This document shows positions 4,745 to 5,083 of a stretch of 5,083 nucleotides of DNA, in pieces. The notes under the pieces were generated by a model that saw nothing but the letters and a program-made list of their open reading frames with translations, did no database searches and was not told where the DNA came from. A program made the translations under genes and the position numbers. Every line of letters begins with the position of its first letter. Position 1 is the first letter of the stretch. The stretch comes from Verrucomicrobiota bacterium (GTDB lineage: Bacteria; Verrucomicrobiota; Kiritimatiellia; CAIQIC01; Lenti-01), in assembly GCA_022709625.1 (NCBI GenBank), contig JAKLIL010000159.1, positions 1-5,083 of the forward strand, in the 5' to 3' direction.

Positions 4745-5083
4745 ATGAACGTGCTCGTCACCGGCGCGGCCGGCTTCATCGGTTACCACGTGGCCCGGGC
4801 GCTGCTTGCGCGCGGCGACGCCGTCGTCGGCTTCGATGTCCTCAACGACTACTACGACGTGAACCTGAAACTGGCCCGGCTGGAACAGTTGCGCCCCGAC
4901 AAGTCCTTTACCTTTATTAAAGGGGCCCTCGAGGATGCCGCCGCCGTGCAAGCTCTTTTCGCGGCCACGCGCTTCGATCGCGTGATCCACCTGGCCGCGC
5001 AGGCCGGCGTTCGCTATTCGCTGGCGAATCCCGGCGCCTACGTGCAGAGCAACCTGGTCGGTTTCCTGAACATCCTGGAGGCC
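4745..5083 (+). CDS. Nucleotide-sugar epimerase, probably UDP-glucuronate 4-epimerase, N-terminal 113 residues (truncated by the window edge)
   Basis: This is an extended short-chain dehydrogenase/reductase, NAD-dependent epimerase family. The Rossmann glycine motif GAAGFIG is at 7-13, and Asp31 (GFDVLNDYYDV, 29-39) is placed to bind the NAD ribose. HLAAQAGVRYSLANP (82-96) and QSNLVGFLNILEA (101-113) match the family. The NDYYDVNLKLARL stretch (34-46) is typical of UDP-glucuronate 4-epimerases (CapI/LspL-like), which convert UDP-GlcA to UDP-GalA in the cytoplasm for capsule, lipopolysaccharide or exopolysaccharide. It is distinct from classical GalE. The catalytic YxxxK lies beyond the window. 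The start is one base after the ruvB stop, with a strong GGGGGAG, so it is co-transcribed with ruvB. The epimerase family is certain; the substrate is likely but rests on N-terminal resemblance only. Confidence 0.9.
   Translation, partial: MNVLVTGAAGFIGYHVARALLARGDAVVGFDVLNDYYDVNLKLARLEQLRPDKSFTFIKGALEDAAAVQALFAATRFDRVIHLAAQAGVRYSLANPGAYVQSNLVGFLNILEA

Noticed and set aside
3630..4748. A 372-codon plus-strand frame overlapping ruvB
   Set aside because: It starts inside the tRNA and is an Arg/Pro-rich shifted reading of ruvB.
3607..4779. A 390-codon open frame on the minus strand opposite ruvB
   Set aside because: It covers the tRNA and ruvB in antisense, and its sequence is repetitive Gly/Ala/Val/Asp with no domain. 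ruvB is unambiguous.
4911..4923. AT-rich inverted repeat CCTTTATTAAAGG
   Set aside because: It is short and lies within the epimerase coding sequence (encoding the FTFIKG region), with no sign of a regulatory role.

Overview
This is a GC-rich bacterial chromosomal window with two divergent transcription units separated by a short control region (about 3433-3573). It carries ordinary housekeeping and envelope genes. I see no insertion sequence, CRISPR array, phage gene, toxin-antitoxin pair or defence system. The lineage cannot be fixed from this sequence. The high GC, the STAS protein with an MDSTFMG motif and a helical C-terminal tail, and the two signal-peptide proteins around a J-domain co-chaperone would fit the Verrucomicrobiota/Kiritimatiellota (PVC) group, but that is an inference from recalled family resemblance, not a search.

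Leftward unit (minus strand, read from 3432 down to 1): (a) a 104-aa exported coiled-coil protein; (b) a 333-aa class B J-domain co-chaperone of the CbpA type; (c) a 169-aa exported protein of unknown function, probably beta-rich; (d) a 180-aa STAS-domain protein of the anti-anti-sigma type; (e) the first 310 residues of a polyprenyl-phosphate sugar-1-phosphate transferase, cut by the window edge. The gaps are 16, 45, 10 and 61 bases with no visible terminator between genes, so this is likely one operon. A good sigma-70-like promoter (TTGCCC, 17 bases, TATACT) and a GAGGAG ribosome binding site precede the first gene. The joint theme appears to be envelope or stress physiology, with exopolysaccharide initiation at the distal end.

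Rightward unit (plus strand): a strong-looking promoter (TTGACG, 17 bases, TATGGT) drives a tRNA-Leu with anticodon CAG. A GC-rich hairpin terminator follows at once. Then come ruvB (complete, 338 aa) and, one base after its stop codon, a nucleotide-sugar 4-epimerase of the UDP-glucuronate 4-epimerase type, cut by the right edge. RuvB is the Holliday-junction branch-migration motor; ruvA and ruvC are not in the window. The epimerase and the left-edge transferase both point to surface polysaccharide synthesis, although they lie on opposite strands.

The points most worth a second look are: the control region, where an A-tract plus inverted repeat could be an UP element or a reverse-strand terminator; a possible ruvB promoter whose -35 box sits in the tRNA terminator loop; a U-U mismatch in the T stem of the tRNA; the two unrecognised exported proteins flanking the J protein; and the STAS protein placed just before the polysaccharide-initiating enzyme.
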